A DNA stretch of 64,000 nt, from the NCBI RefSeq assembly GCF_902635505.1, contig NC_045428.1, forward strand, positions 216,684,301 to 216,748,300. The letters run 5' to 3'. The notes under the pieces are model-generated. The model ran no database searches. It saw nothing but the letters and a program-made list of their open reading frames with translations, and was not told the DNA's origin. Origin of the DNA: Sarcophilus harrisii (lineage: Eukaryota > Chordata > Mammalia > Dasyuromorphia > Dasyuridae). Shown here one piece after another: positions 11,901 through 24,019 of the stretch (position 1 is the stretch's first letter; every line of letters begins with the position of its first letter). The position numbers and the translations under genes were made by a program.

Positions 11901-12660
11901 TTGTCCAAACAGTTATTTACCCCAATGTTGGACACCAGACTTGAAAGGGGAGGTCTGTGGATTTGGGACGAAACTTTTTCTCAAGACTTGGGACCAGATT
12001 CGACCTTTGAAATCCTCCTGAACATTCTTTCAATTCCTACTAGGTTAGCAATAAAAAGTTCTGAGATCAAGTTTACCAGAAGGTTTTAGAACTCCCAAAG
12101 ACCACCCCATCCCACCCACAAAGTCTTTTTAAAAATAGAAACCCCCAAACACCCAAATACAATTTAAAATAAAAAATTTAAAACCATTGGGAGGCAAAAA
12201 CCACTATGATGAAAATTAAAAAAATTTTTAAATTCCAACCCCAAAGTCAATAGAAAAAAAAGCACTTTCTTTAACTTTCAATCCCATGAATATTACCATC
12301 CAGGTGGTGCTGGCCTTTTACTAATTATATCACTGATATTTTGAAAGCACAACACATATCAAATAAGATTAGGCCCTTTCCAGGACATTCTCCATCTTGA
12401 TCTGATTGCTTGTGACAGAGGGGACTCTGGAAGATTACTGGAGGGATAACTATACGCCAGTTCCAGGCAAACTGAGTATGGACACTAGAGTAGGGAGCTA
12501 GAGGATTTCCTTCCGCCCATTATTACAGCAAAGGAAATGTATCAGAAAATGAGGGAACATATAAAATTAGGTTTCCACAAAAATACAGGATTAGGAATGG
12601 AAGGCAGCAGGCCTAGCAGAAAATTTATAGAACTTGTGTTTTTTCATTGCTGTATAATTT
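11900..12660. other. Stretch with one arm of an inverted repeat
   Basis: No gene was seen. About 12126-12235 is a degraded copy of inverted-repeat arm 1, which is well preserved at 35466-35620. Its partner arm lies at about 12912-13066. The rest, including caggacattctccatcttg near 12380, is unassigned. Confidence 0.4.
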
Positions 12661-12816
12661 ATTCTTTTTTTCTTTTTTCCTTCCCCTTTCTTTTCTCTTT
12701 TCCCTCTTCTTCTCTTCTCCACCTTCATTTCATTTTTCTTCTTCTTTCTGTTTTCTTTCTGTCCTCCTCTTTCTCTTTCCATACATCTTCCTCTTCCCTT
12801 TCCTCTCTTCATTATC
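12660..12816. repeat. CT-rich low-complexity tract
   Basis: This is about 155 bp of nearly pure pyrimidine on the + strand. The second copy is at about 36095-36260. Open frames across it are composition artefacts. Confidence 0.9.
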
Positions 12817-12849
12817 CGATTTCACTGATAATTTAAAATTTCTTCTTCT

Positions 12850-14140
12850 TCTAGATTTATTTTGATTAAGTTTACCTATAAAATGATACTTTGGTGATTT
12901 GATTAAGACACTATACTCAATAAAAAAATTTTAACTTTCATCATAGTGGCTTTGCCTCCCAATGAGCCTTTAATATTTCTCCAATTTTTTTCAAATTGTA
13001 TTCATGTGAAAAGTATTTGGTAATTGTGTTCATGTTGTTCTGTTGTGTGTTGGCAGACCCAGATTTTAATACTGTATACAAGTATTTATTATCTAAACAT
13101 TCCTTTGTTTATTTGTTTTGGTTTTTTTGGCAAACATCAAAGATTTTATGCTTTTTCTTGAGATTTTGTCTCCTTTTTGTTGCTAATGGGTTCATTTTTG
13201 ACTAAAGTTTTTTGTTTTAAGATTCCTAAGTTTACTAGCATATCCTTTGAAAAGTATGATAGTTTTGTTTCCTCATTGCCTTTTTTGATTCCTTGCATTT
13301 CTTTTTGATTTCTTATTGTGATAGCTGACATTTCTAGTGGAATATTGAACAATATCGGTGAAAATTAACATGCTTGTTTCACTCCTGTTATTATTGAAAA
13401 GGCTTCTATTTTATCTACACTCCAAATAGTGCTTACATTGAGTTTTAGATAAATATTATTTATCATTTTAAGAAAAGCTTCATTTAATTCTGTGCTTTTA
13501 GATTTTTCACAAGAATAAAAATTTAATTTGTTAAAAGTTTTTCCTGTTTAAATAAATTTCTAATATTTCCCATTCTATTAAAATCCAATTCCCAATAATT
13601 GAATCAGCCTGATATTCCTAGTCCAAACTAACAGTCCTATTCACAACCTTATTGAATATTGCGCCATTGCCATTGATATTTTTTAAATTTGGGAAAGGGG
13701 CTAGATAGTCAGGAATAAGTACCAACCTAATTTGGGGCACTTGGTTCAAAGCGCACTTGATACTTTCTAGCTGTGTGACCTGGGCAGGTAATACTTAAAC
13801 CCAATGGCCTTGAGAAACAAATAAACCAATAAATTATAAATCTAATTAAAAAAAAAGAAATGAAAGAAAAATAAATTTTGGTTATATATTTTTCTTTCTT
13901 TGTTTTTCTTCCTAGTTTAGTATTTGAATCCAATTTGTGTTATAGAAGGAATTTAGTCAAACTCTGTCATTTAATTTCACTTGTGTATTAGAATTAGTTG
14001 TTCTTTAAATATTTGGGAGAATTCACTTGTAAATCCATCTTGTTGTGGGAATTTTTTTCTCAAGAACAATTTATGGTTTGATCCTTCCCTCTACTAGGTT
14101 ATTTAATTACTCGATTTTCTTCTGTTGAGGAATTAATCTT
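12850..14140 (-). mobile_element. L1 ORF2 fragment, antisense, with SINE inserted
   Basis: It follows antisense ORF2 order: gattaagtttacctataaaa, gtattcatgtgaaaagtat, atgatagttttgtttcctca (13255-13274, over the FADD region), ttgaatcagcctgatattcc and aattcacttgtaaatccatc. A tRNA-derived SINE interrupts it at 13696-13875. It runs unbroken across 13238, where the second D1 copy instead switches to block D2. Confidence 0.75.
13696..13875 (+). mobile_element. Marsupial tRNA-derived SINE
   Basis: It has the order expected of the opossum-type tRNA SINE: ggggctagatagtcagga, a ggttcaaagcgc block, ctagctgtgtgacctgggca, acttaaacccaatggcctt, then an A-rich tail to 13875. It is inserted in antisense L1 ORF2. 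It is not a tRNA gene. Confidence 0.8.
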
Positions 14141-14142
14141 CG

Positions 14143-14640
14143 AATCCTGCTCTTTGACTCAGCATCAGTTCTTAAGTCTTTCCGAGCCCTCTCTATTCAT
14201 CCTGCTGTATTTCTGACAGAACAAAATATTCCATAACATTCTATGCCACAGTTTACCCAATCATTTCCAATTGATGGGCATCCATTCACTTTCCAGTTTC
14301 TAGCCACACAAACAGGACCCACAAAATTTTGGACATACAGGTCCCTTTCCTTTTTTTAGTATCTCTTTGGGTATAGGCCCAGTAGAGCACTGCTGGACAA
14401 ATTGCACAGTTTAAACTTTTGGGATAATTCCGCTTCTTTCCAAAGTTGGATTCTTCACAACCCACCAACAATGCATCAGGTTCCCAGTTTTCCTGCATCC
14501 TCCAACATTCATCATTATTTTTCCTGTCATTTTTAAATTTGGGTGTGGTATTTCAGAGGTTAATTTGACTTCGATCAATAGTGATTTGGAACATTCTTTC
14601 ATTTTCCAGGGTATAAATCAGAGCGGACTTATGAGACTAC
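14143..14640 (-). mobile_element. L1 3' end, antisense
   Basis: The landmarks are clear: gactcagcatcagttctta, aattgatgggcatccattc, tctttgggtataggccc, cacccaccaacaatgcat-type text near 14458-14476 and caatagtgatttggaac. This is the 3' UTR and ORF2 end of a 5'-truncated L1, abutting another antisense L1 at 14140. Confidence 0.8.
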
Positions 14641-15150
14641 GTGAGCAGGAAGATGATTGAGGATGGAAAGAAAAGTGGGGAGACCAACAGGGAGGTGGCT
14701 GCAGACAAATAGAATCCACAAGTCACAATAAATTGGTAGGCGTTTCCAGCTTGGAAAGAGGAAAGATCTCTTTTCCACAGTATTGCCCATAGTGACAGAT
14801 GAGGAGAGAAGGCCCCCTCCCGAGGTGGGGGAGGTAAAAGTGTTCAAAAGTATACAGACATGGCTACTGTCTCCAAGCTCTTTAGAGTCCAATGCCATTG
14901 GCTATCTGCTCTGGGTTCTGTTGTTGACAACCTGTGTGATGAAGGTTAGTGAATTCCAATGGAATGAAGAGGTGCTTAAAAGGCATGTCCCTGAAGAAAC
15001 TGTGGCATTTGCCTTTTACTCATCTCAACCGACAAAGTAGGTTTAATTTGTTAACTTATAAATTTTGACTTTAATTTTATATAAAATCTATTTTATTTTA
15101 ACCCTTTCTGATTTTAACTTTCTTTTTCTATTTTCTTATGAAAACACTAA
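14640..15150. other. Unassigned stretch before module 4
   Basis: No gene is supported. The first 120 bp (agcaggaagatgattgagg...) may be an old L2 or MIR remnant. The only open frame, about 85 codons from 14783, has no recognisable motif and no matching copy elsewhere in the window. Confidence 0.35.
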
Positions 15151-15152
15151 AG

Positions 15153-15215
15153 AAAAGATTCGCATTCAAGAATGTTTCTGGATGAGAATATCCTCTCCTA
15201 TTTATGGCGTATAAG
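15153..15215 (+). CDS. Candidate exon A (3' part), module 4
   Basis: It ends ATAAG|GTATAC, followed by the intron start shared by A exons (ttactaatggg). The frame ending in phase 2 is open from 15154 to 15215 and closes SYLWRI plus a split Arg codon. The A exons at 28417 and 62324 close YLWNK plus split Arg, so the ending is conserved. A stop lies just upstream in the same frame at 15148-15150, so the exon must start after it or a base is missing. Confidence 0.4.
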
Positions 15216-15865
15216 GTATACTTTGTATTACTAATGGGTTTTTAGAATGGCAGGATATCTTTAGTAAAAAAATGTGCCAATATGCTTGTCACATTACAAA
15301 ATTAAATGTTTGTTTACTATGTCTATCCCTTTTGTACCTTTAATGGGATTATAGCAAATGAAGTATATTAGGTAAGGTTAAAAGGATGCTAGTATCCATA
15401 AAACATTTATTCTTTTTTAATTTTTATTATTCAAATTAACTTTTTATTACTTCTGAGGGCCAAAATCCAGCAAATTGAGACTATAGAAATTTACATTATC
15501 CACATAAAAGGATATCAAGAATTTAAAATAGATCTGTAATTCAAAAAGAAAGGACACCCTTCTATATCTCTTTGAATTTGTTAAGGGCAACACACACAAA
15601 ATAGAACAAAAAACAGAAAAATGTTAGATTAATTTAAGCCTAAACAAAGGAACATATATGCTCAGAAAAAAATTAAATGTTAGGTAGATAGCAATATATG
15701 TAGAAAAATTTAATGGGGGAGTGCGGGGCGGGGCACTTAGCTGGAGTCCAATATGCCTATTTCATTCAACTATGGTCAATGGAGGAATTGGTCTCCAAAA
15801 TTCTGGACTCCCAAGTAAGCATGGTCCCTGTCTAAACTACAAACACTGTTGATTGTCTTTTCCAG
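15216..15865. other. Intron between A and C, module 4
   Basis: It carries a decayed form of the conserved intronic block (tttaaaatagatctgtaatt near 15522) at the position it has in other modules. It also has a G-rich patch at 15713-15740. No gene was seen. Confidence 0.45.
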
Positions 15866-15959
15866 AGAAATCGAATATGGCAGAGGAGTGGAGGCCATAC
15901 AATCCATATTAAAATATGTCTTTGAAAATTTTATAAAAACCATCTTGGAGCGCGCTATG
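15866..15959 (+). CDS. Candidate exon C, module 4 (unidentified gene)
   Basis: The acceptor is gtcttttccag and the donor GCTATG|GTAAGATT. The length is 94 bp: one base to complete the codon split after exon A, then 31 open codons starting EIEYGRGVEAIQSIL and ending TILERAM. This matches the phase of the other open C exons (25129, 60267, 63115). The translation looks helical, and the family is not recognised. The neighbouring A segment (15153) would join in frame as AG+A, giving Arg. Confidence 0.45.
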
Positions 15960-16411
15960 GTAAGATTTCAATTCATGGACACATTCCCTATATTTTCCCA
16001 CAAGGATTTACTCAGCACATAATTTTACAAACCCAAAAATTGGAGAATATAATAGGGGGATGTAGGGAAAATTAATCACCCCAAATTGGGGATGCCTGGA
16101 ATTTTTGGATCCCAAAATTAAAACTTATTTTAAGAATCAAGGTTTCAACTGTTCATTCTCAACTAATTATTAAAATTTTTCTTTCAGTGTTTCAATGTTA
16201 ATCTTTTCTACTGGAAGACAAATTTTTTTTTTAAAAGCACTTATAGGGTAAATTCCTAGCTTCAAAATTTAAAACATTAGTAAACACTGAAAATAGTGAG
16301 ACATTTTTTCATGGATTAAAATGGTTTTTTTTTATTATATTTTAAAACCTCATTTCGAATCTTCACCCTTTCACCATTGAGCAGTTTCCTGAAAAATTAA
16401 GCAAGAATAAA

Positions 16412-16434
16412 ACACACACACACACACACACACA
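16412..16434. repeat. (CA)n microsatellite
   Basis: About 11 CA units lie in intron-like sequence. The equivalent position in D1 (about 2677) has a much shorter CA run. Confidence 0.95.
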
Positions 16435-16914
16435 AACAACTTCCTAAACAAGCAGCTTACAAAAGCCCCAAGAGGTTGACCTGTATCCTTGCTTTCCACC
16501 TTTGGATGAACCCTATATCCTTTGTTGTTTTCGAATTTGGTTTTTGATTAATTAACAAGGAAGGGCAATCTTTCCTGTTTTTCTTTTCTTTTATGTTAGT
16601 TAGGTTGTGCTTTTCTCTCATCCTGCATCAGTTCAAAAGCATTACCTAGATTGCTCTGCATCCTTTAGTTATCTTTTAAAGATCGAATTATACTCCAAAG
16701 TTACAAAGGATGTCTTCTGTGCCAATCTAAGACTTTATCTCAGTTTTCTCATTCTTGTTCTTTGGCTAAGTTTGACACCATGGTATGTTTCTCCACATAA
16801 CTTTCCTTCTGTGGCGGATGACTCCCTCAGCTGGGGCTTTTCTGTTTTTTCATTGACCTGAATCCACCTGAGGTCTCCACCTGGCTTGTCCTCCCTCCAA
16901 GGTGGTGCTCCTTC

Positions 16915-17030
16915 CCAACTCCTCTTTTCTCTGTCTCGTCTCCTTCTCTTTTTCTCTCTGTCTCTTCTCTGTCTCCCTCCCTCTCTCCGTCCCTCCTCCT
17001 TCTCCCTCCCTTTCTCTCCTTCAGCAAAGG
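16915..17030. repeat. CT-rich low-complexity tract
   Basis: This is a nearly pure pyrimidine tract of about 115 bp. The Arg/Glu-rich open frame on the minus strand over it is an artefact of composition. Confidence 0.9.
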
Positions 17031-17229
17031 ATTCCCTTGGGAATGAATCATCATTCCACATAATCAACCCTCTTAAAGCATTTCTTCCTTCAAATATCCC
17101 CTTTTTTCCATATCTTCAATCACCACATTGGTGCAGTCCCCTCCCTTTCTCAATTCTCCCTCCATTTTCATGTATTCTACCACCACCAAGCAAAAAAATA
17201 AAATAGACCTGGTAAGAAAGGTCTGACAC

Positions 17230-17706
17230 ATATTTCTTCCCTATTCAATAAAATTCAAAGGCCCCTGGATAACATATAAAATCCTATGTTTGCTTTTAAA
17301 GTCCTCCACCAGTTTGCCTTGTTTCAACCTCTTTAGTCTTAGAATCTGTACTACTCTAAGTACTCTCAGATCCAGGATCCAAAAGCTTCTTACACTCTCT
17401 GGCTCCTTTAACTGGAAAGTATGTAATTTTGCCTCCACCTCCTGGCTTCCTCATCCTCTGAGACTCTGATTCTGCACTCCGAAAGAATTCTTTTCTATGG
17501 ATCTTTCCTTTCTTAGACCCTGCCCCCAACCAATGCCTTCCTCCTGAGATTATTTTCCTTTGTGGCTCTCTACATCTAAAACACAAAACTTTTGCTGTAT
17601 TGTCTTCCAGTTGAGGATGGGAGATTGTTTTACCTTTGCTTTTCTCCTCAAGAGTTCAGCCCTTTGAGTGACACATGGTCAATCTCCAATAAATGCCTCT
17701 TGACTA
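17230..17706 (+). mobile_element. L2 LINE 3' end, sense
   Basis: The internal text ttttaaagtcctccaccag followed by agatccaggatccaaaag matches the L2 pattern '(aa)agccctccacgatctg...ctccagcc'. The end ctccaataaatgcctcttga matches the L2 end '...ctcaataaatgcttgttga'. It is old and diverged. Confidence 0.55.
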
Positions 17707-17769
17707 GATTTATTTTACATTTTCTTCATATGTCACAATTTTTTTCAATCTTTCGATAGACATGCACTT

Positions 17770-20230
17770 TTTTTAAGAAAAGTTTTTTTTTTTTTTTTTG
17801 AATGCTATCCTGACTCCGGCTGATTCTAAGGTATCCAGGGTACTAAAACTCAGTCTTCACATGAATCCTTACATTGTTGAAGAGAGACACATCCATCAGA
17901 ATTGATTGTCATAGTTTTGTTTTTCAATAATGTTTCCTGGTACTGTTTTTCACTTAACGTCAGTTCATGTTGGTTCTCTGAAACACCTGCCGGTAGTTTC
18001 TTAAGAACACATTTCCATAGCACAAATAGAAATTTTTGCCATTTTCCAATGGATGGGCACCACTGTTTGTTTTGCCACTACAAAAAGGGCGCCCAAACAG
18101 CTTTGGGTCCCTTTTCTCTCCTTTAAATCTCGGGAATAATCCCAGTATTAATACTGTGGGTCAAAGGGTATGCACAGCTGATCCTTTTAATAGTTCCAAA
18201 GTTCCAGAAGGTTGGATCTATTCACAGTTCCACCAACAAGTATCCCAGTTTTCCCAATTTTTAACAAAATATTTTTTCCTGTATCTTAGCCAACCAGAGA
18301 TATGAGTGGTATCTCAAATTGTCTTAATTTGATTTCTCTGATAAAAGCATTTGGGCACATTTTTTCATGTGACTACAAATAGTTTCAATTTCTTTTTAAA
18401 TTGGTTTTCATATCATTTAATCATTTATAATTAGGGGCGAACTATTATACATTTACAATTCTCTATTTTAGAAATGAGGCTTTTATAATCCTTTGGATGT
18501 AAAAAATGTTTTCCCAGTTTTGTTCCCCTTCTAATCTTGTCTTCATTAGTTTGTTTGCCAAAATTTTTAACAAAAATCAAAATCATTTTTGATCATTAAT
18601 GATCTCTAGTTCTACTTTTGGTCACAAATTCCTCCAGCCTCCACAAATCTGAGAGGTAAACTATCCTATGATCTTCTAATTTGTTTATAATATCATTCTT
18701 CATGTCTTGATCATGAACCCATTTCAACCTGATCTCGGTATAGGGTGTTAGGTGTGGGTCTATGCCTACTTTGTGCCATAATAGTTTCCAATTTTCCCAG
18801 CAGTTTTTGTCAAATAATAAATTCTTATCCCAAAAGTTGAAGCCTTAAGGTTGTTAAATACTAGATCACGATAGTCATTGACTATTTTGATCTGTGAACC
18901 CACCCATTCCATTGATTAACTTCTCTATTTTTTTTTTAGCGAGGATCAAATGATTTTGATGACAGCTGCTTTATAATACAGTTTTAGATTTGGCACAGCT
19001 AGGCCACCTTCGTTTTCTTTTGTCTTCATTAATTCCTTTGAAATTCTTGTCCTTTTATTCTTCCAGATGAATTTTATTTTTTTCTAGGTCAGTAAAGTAT
19101 TTCTTGGGAGTTTGATTGGTATAGCACTAAATAAATAGATTAGGGGGTATTAGCATCTTTATTGTATTCACCTGACCTATTGAAGAACACTTGATATTTT
19201 TCCTTTTGCTTAGATCTGATTTTATTTGTGTGGAAGTGTTTTGTAGTTTTGCTCATATAATTACTAACTATCCCTCGGCAGATAGAGTCCCACATATTTT
19301 ATACATTCTACAATTATTTTAAAGAGAATTTCTCTTTGTATCTCTTGCTGTGGGATTTTGTTAGTGATATATAAAAATGCTGATGATCCATGTGGATTTA
19401 TTTTGTATCCTGCAACTTTGTTGTTTGTTGCATCCTGCAAATTTAGCAAGTTTGCTAAAGTTGTGGATTATTTCTAATAGCTTTTTAGCTGTTTCTCTAG
19501 AGTTCTCTAAATATACCATCATATCATCTGCAAAGAGTGATAATTTGGTTTCCTCATGACCTATTCTAATTCCTTTAATCTCTTTTTCTTCTCTTATTGT
19601 ACAATATTGAATCGTAATGGTGATAGTAAGCAACCTTATTTCATTCCTGATCTTATTGGAAATAGTTTCAGTTTATCCCCATTATATATGATGCTTGCTG
19701 ATGGTTGTAAATCGTTGCTACTGACTATTTTACGGAAAAGTCCATTTATTCTTATACTCTCTAGTGTTTTTAATAGGAATGGGTGCTGGATTTTATCAAA
19801 TGCTTTTTCTCCATCTCTTGAGATAATCATATGGTGTTTGTTAATTTGGCTATTGATATAGTCAATTATGCTAATGGTTTTCCTGATATTGAATCAGCCC
19901 TGTATTCCTTATATAAATACTACTTGGTGTATTATATCCTTGGGATGATTTTCTGTAATTTTTTTGCTGATATTTTATTTAAGATCTTTGCATCAATATT
20001 CATTAAGGATATTAGTCTATAATTTTCTTTCTCTGTTTTAATCTGATCTAGTTTAGTACCCTCTCTATGTATCATAAAAGGAATTTGGTAGAAGTCCTTT
20101 ATTCCCTATTTTTTCAAATAATTTGTATAGTATTGAAGTTAATTGTCCTTCAAATGTTTGGTAAAATTCACATGTAAATCTATCTTGTGCTGGGGATTTT
20201 TTTTTAGGGAGCTGATTTGTAGTTTTTAAA
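17770..20230 (-). mobile_element. L1, 5'-truncated, antisense (about 2.5 kb)
   Basis: A T17 run at about 17785-17801 is the tail read backwards. The order then follows antisense L1: ggtcaaagggtatgcacag, atagggtgttaggtgtgg, agctaggccaccttcg, and ORF2 reverse transcriptase. On the minus strand, residues near 19500-19560 read LSLFADDMMVYLENS, the catalytic FADD motif, and KAFDKIQHPF lies near 19790. It stops near cttgtgctggggattttttt. The frame is broken in several places. The string ttttcaatcttt at about 17740 and 20230 may be a target-site duplication. Confidence 0.85.
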
Positions 20231-20239
20231 ATTTTCAAT

Positions 20240-20890
20240 CTTTATACTTACCACTTTTGGCACAGTATAGCTTTCTCTCCATGTAGAGATTCTCTCTTCC
20301 TCAAACTCTCATGATACTCTAGTTGGCTGGTTCAACTTTCTCAGCTGTATACTTCTCATTTCTCTCTATGGGTCCCTTTCCATCACATATTCAATAGGAT
20401 ATCCTCTAGTATAGTTACCTCTACCCCTTCTTTCTTGCTGATTTCATCATGTCCTTTTGGCTGCATAATTATCTCTGCACAAAACTTCCTAATCCACAGA
20501 TCTGTCTCGTGAAATATTCTCTTCCTTGAGATTAGACACAGTCAATGTATCAATATGAATCTCATCCTGCACATCACCAAATAATCTATCCCCAAAATTT
20601 GTCACTCCAGTAAAGTTTTCTTCATCCATGGAGGACACTGGCTTCTGGCCAGTCACTCAGTTCTGCTGTCATTCATCTCTGAATCTTTGCTCTCCCTCAC
20701 TATCTATTATGATCAGGTCAGTTATCAAATCTTATCCCAACCCACCTCTTTAATATCTCTGGCAATTTATTCCTTTCTTTTTACTTACAGTAACAATATT
20801 GCCATGGCTCAGGGTTATTGTAACATTTGTGTGTCAAAATCACCCCATTTTCTAGTAGGGTCTCTACTTCCTTGCATGGAATCTTAGAGA
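20240..20890 (+). mobile_element. Probable L2 fragment, paralogous to 40320-40930
   Basis: It shares the order of landmarks with 40320-40930 and 56700-57330: tgtatacttctcatttctct, the lightly altered atctctggcaatttattcc, and a final gcctgga-like block. Parts match the L2 sense text around 'cacctggactattgcaa'. Alternatively it is intron sequence of the amplified module. Confidence 0.4.
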
Positions 20891-21140
20891 CATTACAAGA
20901 AATATTTTAAAAGATTAAAAGAAAAGTGGAATAAAAGGAAAATAATTGGGAAAACCAGTTAGTTCACTGACAACATTTTCAAAGTGTAGGTAACATTGCA
21001 ATGCCTTTGACCACTTTCTTACCTTGTAAGGGAGAAAGGAGAGAGAGTCCTTTGTCTCATATATCCTCATTGGGTTTATGCCTGGGCTTATACTTTGCAA
21101 AATTATTCACATTGGTCTGCAGAGATTACAGAAAAATTGC
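20891..21140. other. Intron-like stretch
   Basis: It is weakly similar to 40990-41230 and 61760-62000 (aagaaaagtggaataaaagg, tttgcaaaattattcacattgg). No gene was seen. Confidence 0.35.
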
Positions 21141-24019
21141 TAGGGCAAAGCCATGATGGCAGAGTAAAGGCAGGGACTCACCGGAGCTCTCCCCCAAACT
21201 CCTCCAAATACCTTTAAATAATGATTAAGCCAACTGAGAGCATCTAACCCCCCGCCCCCAAAGGCAGGGAAACAATTTCCCATCTGATGAAAACTTAGAA
21301 GTTCATCAGGCAAAGTATGCTGCACTCGGGTGGGAGAGCAGGGCAGGCCTGACCTCAGCAGTCCAGGAGTGGGCCTTGGGCTTTCTAAACTAGTAGCAGC
21401 AAGTATGGTTTCCAGACCTTTCAAGCAAAAGACACCCAAGACAGTTTAGGTTTGCAGACAAGATTTATCTAAGGGGAGAAGGTCTTGGGAAACCAGCAAA
21501 GCAAGAGCCGTGCCATCGGGGGTGGTGGCAATAGTGGCCATGGCAGTTCTGATTCTAGTTGTGCTGGCAGCTTCCTGAAGTCTCAGCACACAGAACACAG
21601 AGTAAGGAAGTCCAAAAGCTGGTCACTTGGGGCTCTCTGTCATAGCACTGGGGCAAGGCCCTGGTGCTTTGCCCTAGTTCAGTGGACACATTTGTGACTG
21701 ACAGTCCTGGCTCACAGTCACAGGAGGAGGAGGACCATGGCACACAGGAACTTAGAGCCAGAGTAGATCTGAGACCCTCCTCACAGTTCCAGGGCAGAAA
21801 AAGTGCTTATGGTCACTGAGAAACTGGAGCCTGGGCTAGGAGAGTAGTAAACTCACTTCTCCTTTTATCATCCCAGCTTAGAAGAACTGAAAACTTAATT
21901 GACCTATCAGTATTGACCATATTAACAAAATTAACAGAAATCAAATGATTATCTCAGTAGATGCAGAGAAAGGATTAGGAAAAAATCTTAATACCTATTC
22001 CTAAAAAAAAAAACCCCACAAAAAAACACTAGAGAACATAGATAATAAATAGAGTTTTCTTCAAAATGATAAGTATTATCTATCTAAAAGCAGAGCCAGT
22101 ATTATATGTAATGGGGATAGTCACATTAAGATCGGGATGAAACAAGGATGCCCATTATTACTACAATTATTCAAGATTGTACTAGAAATGTTAACTTAGA
22201 AGAGAGAATTTATAAGAGAAGAAAAAGAAAGAAAACCATCACTCTTTTCTGATAATATAATGGTACATTTAGAGATCTTAGAAAAAACCGAAAAACTACT
22301 AGAAACAAGTAATTTTAGAAAAGTTGTGGGATAGAAAATCAATCAACATAAAGCATTGGCTTTTCTATATAAATTGGTAGTCATCAAAATCATTTAGTAG
22401 TGGTTGAGAAATTAGAATGGTGGTTCAATGCAATAATAGGTTAGGTACATTTAAGCAATTTGCTGTTTGAGAAACCCAAAGACTCTCACTTCTGGAATAA
22501 GAACTCAGCACAAAAAATTGCTGGGAAATTTGTTAAATGGTATGACAGAAATGATGCCTAGACTAATATCTCACTCCCTGGACCAAGACAAAGTCAAAAT
22601 TGGTTTATGATGCAGAATAGTAAAATAGCAGAAAAAGGGATAGTCTTCCTCTGTTCTGTGGAGAAGGGAGGGATTTATGGCCAATAGATAGAAAATATTC
22701 TGAAATGCAAAATGGATAATTTTTATTATATTAAATGAAAAGGTCTTTTTCATAAAGCAAACCAATTCAGCCATGCTTAGAAGGGAAGCAGACAGGTGGA
22801 AAGCAATTTTACAGCCATATTTTTTCTGATAGACCTCATTTCTAGAATATATAGAAAATGGAAATTTTTATATATTTTATAATTTATAAGAATGCAATTC
22901 ATTTCCCAACTAAGAAATGGTCAAAGGATACTTAGAGGCAATTTTTAAATGAAGAAATTAAAGCTATCTATAGTAATGGGGAAAATGTTCCAAATTATTA
23001 TTGATTAGAGAAATGCAAATTAAGGCAATTCTGAGCTACAACCTCACATGTCTTTGCTTGGTTGGTAGGATAGAAAAAGATGATAATGTTAGAGGGGATG
23101 TACGAAAACTGGGACACTAGGGCATTGTTGTTGGAATTATGAAATGCTCCAAACTTTGTGGAGAATAATTTGGATCTACATAGGCTATAAAACACTGCAT
23201 ACACTTTGATCCTGCAGAGTCATCACTAGATCTTTATCCACAAGAGATCATGAACGAAAGGGAGAAAGGACCTACACATGCAAAAATGTTTTTTAGCAGC
23301 TCTTTTTGGTGTAACAAGAAATTGGAAATTGAGTAGATTCCTACCATTTGGGAAATGGTTGAATAAGTTGTGGTCTATGAATGTAATGGAATTGTATAGC
23401 CTGGAAATACTATTGTGTGAATGTCATAGTAGGAATGTAATAATGTTAAGGAGCGAGGTAGAAAAATTTGTAACACAAAATTTTACCAAAAGGAATGTTG
23501 AAAAATTTACATGTATTTTGAAAAAGAAAAAAAAAAAACTACTGAGAAAAAAAGAAAGGAAAAATTATGAAGAGGGTGGTCTCAGAAAAATTTGGACATT
23601 ATAAGTTCATGCAAATGTACTACTATATACAAATAGCACTGTTGTGAGATGATTAACTTTGAATGACCCGACTATTCCCAGTAATACAATAATCCAAAAG
23701 CCCTCTGAAGAAATTATGATGAAAAATGCTATCCATACTCAAAAAGAACTGATTATATCTGAATATAGATTGAAATACCTTTAAAAACATTTTTACTCAA
23801 GTATTTTTGGAGGGAGAGGGAGAGATAAGATCTATTATAATTTCATTTGAAATATGAGACATGGAAATGTTTTCCATAACTTCACATGGGCTTTCTGAAA
23901 GGGGGGTTGTTAGAAAAGGAGGAAGAGAATGTGAAACACAAAAGTTTCTAAAACAAATATTAAAATAATTGTTTGACATGTAACTGGAAAAAAGTAATAC
24001 GGTAAAGAATAAAAAAAAG
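21141..24019 (+). mobile_element. L1, sense, internally deleted (5' UTR joined to ORF2)
   Basis: It starts at gccatgatggcagagtaaag (21151), a typical L1 5' UTR start, and stays GC-rich to about 21890. It then jumps directly into ORF2: gattatctcagtagatgc near 21950, gggatgaaacaaggatgccc at about 22134 (the QGCPL motif) and ctgataatataatgg at 22249 (FADD-like). It ends in the 3' UTR with gtttgacatgtaactgg and an A-rich tail to 24019. ORF1 and the endonuclease are missing, and the ORF2 remnant is broken. Confidence 0.8.

Larger units (their letters stand above)
2548..13238 (+). repeat. Segmental duplication block D1, copy 1
   Basis: The sequence from atcatcatatcaagtg near 2550 to aagtttactag ending at 13238 recurs in the same orientation at 25618-36721. 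The order of all internal features is kept: exon modules 1-3, the L1 3' end, antisense L1 pieces, two L1 5' ends, a sense L1 piece, a CT-rich tract and antisense L1. Differences are mainly small missing pieces rather than substitutions. On the right the L1 sequence continues unbroken past 13238. On the left the block meets the retroviral fossil. Confidence 0.9.
15960..17229. other. Intron-like stretch after module 4
   Basis: The first part (caattcatggacac, tttactcagcac) matches the intron after C segments elsewhere. The part near 16370 (tttcaccattgagcagtttcc) matches 2646 and 25708. From about 16740 the sequence is unassigned apart from the CA and CT tracts listed separately. No gene was seen. 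Confidence 0.45.

Noticed and set aside
12537-12865. Ser/Phe/Leu-rich frames on the + strand and Lys/Arg-rich frame on the minus strand
   Set aside because: These are composition artefacts of the CT-rich tract. The duplicate at 36043-36288 shows the same.
13696-13875. Possible tRNA gene
   Set aside because: The tRNA-like part belongs to a SINE with an A-rich tail. No cloverleaf can be completed.
14783-15040. An 85-codon + strand frame starting MPIVTDEERRPPPE
   Set aside because: It lies in unique sequence, but there are no splice-site pairing, homologous copy or known motif to support it.
16735-17067. Arg/Glu-rich frame of about 110 codons on the minus strand
   Set aside because: It is produced by the CT-rich tract at 16915-17030.
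19361-19830. Reverse-transcriptase-like frames with FADD motif as a possible retron or other RT system
   Set aside because: Order and surrounding sequence are those of a broken, antisense mammalian L1.
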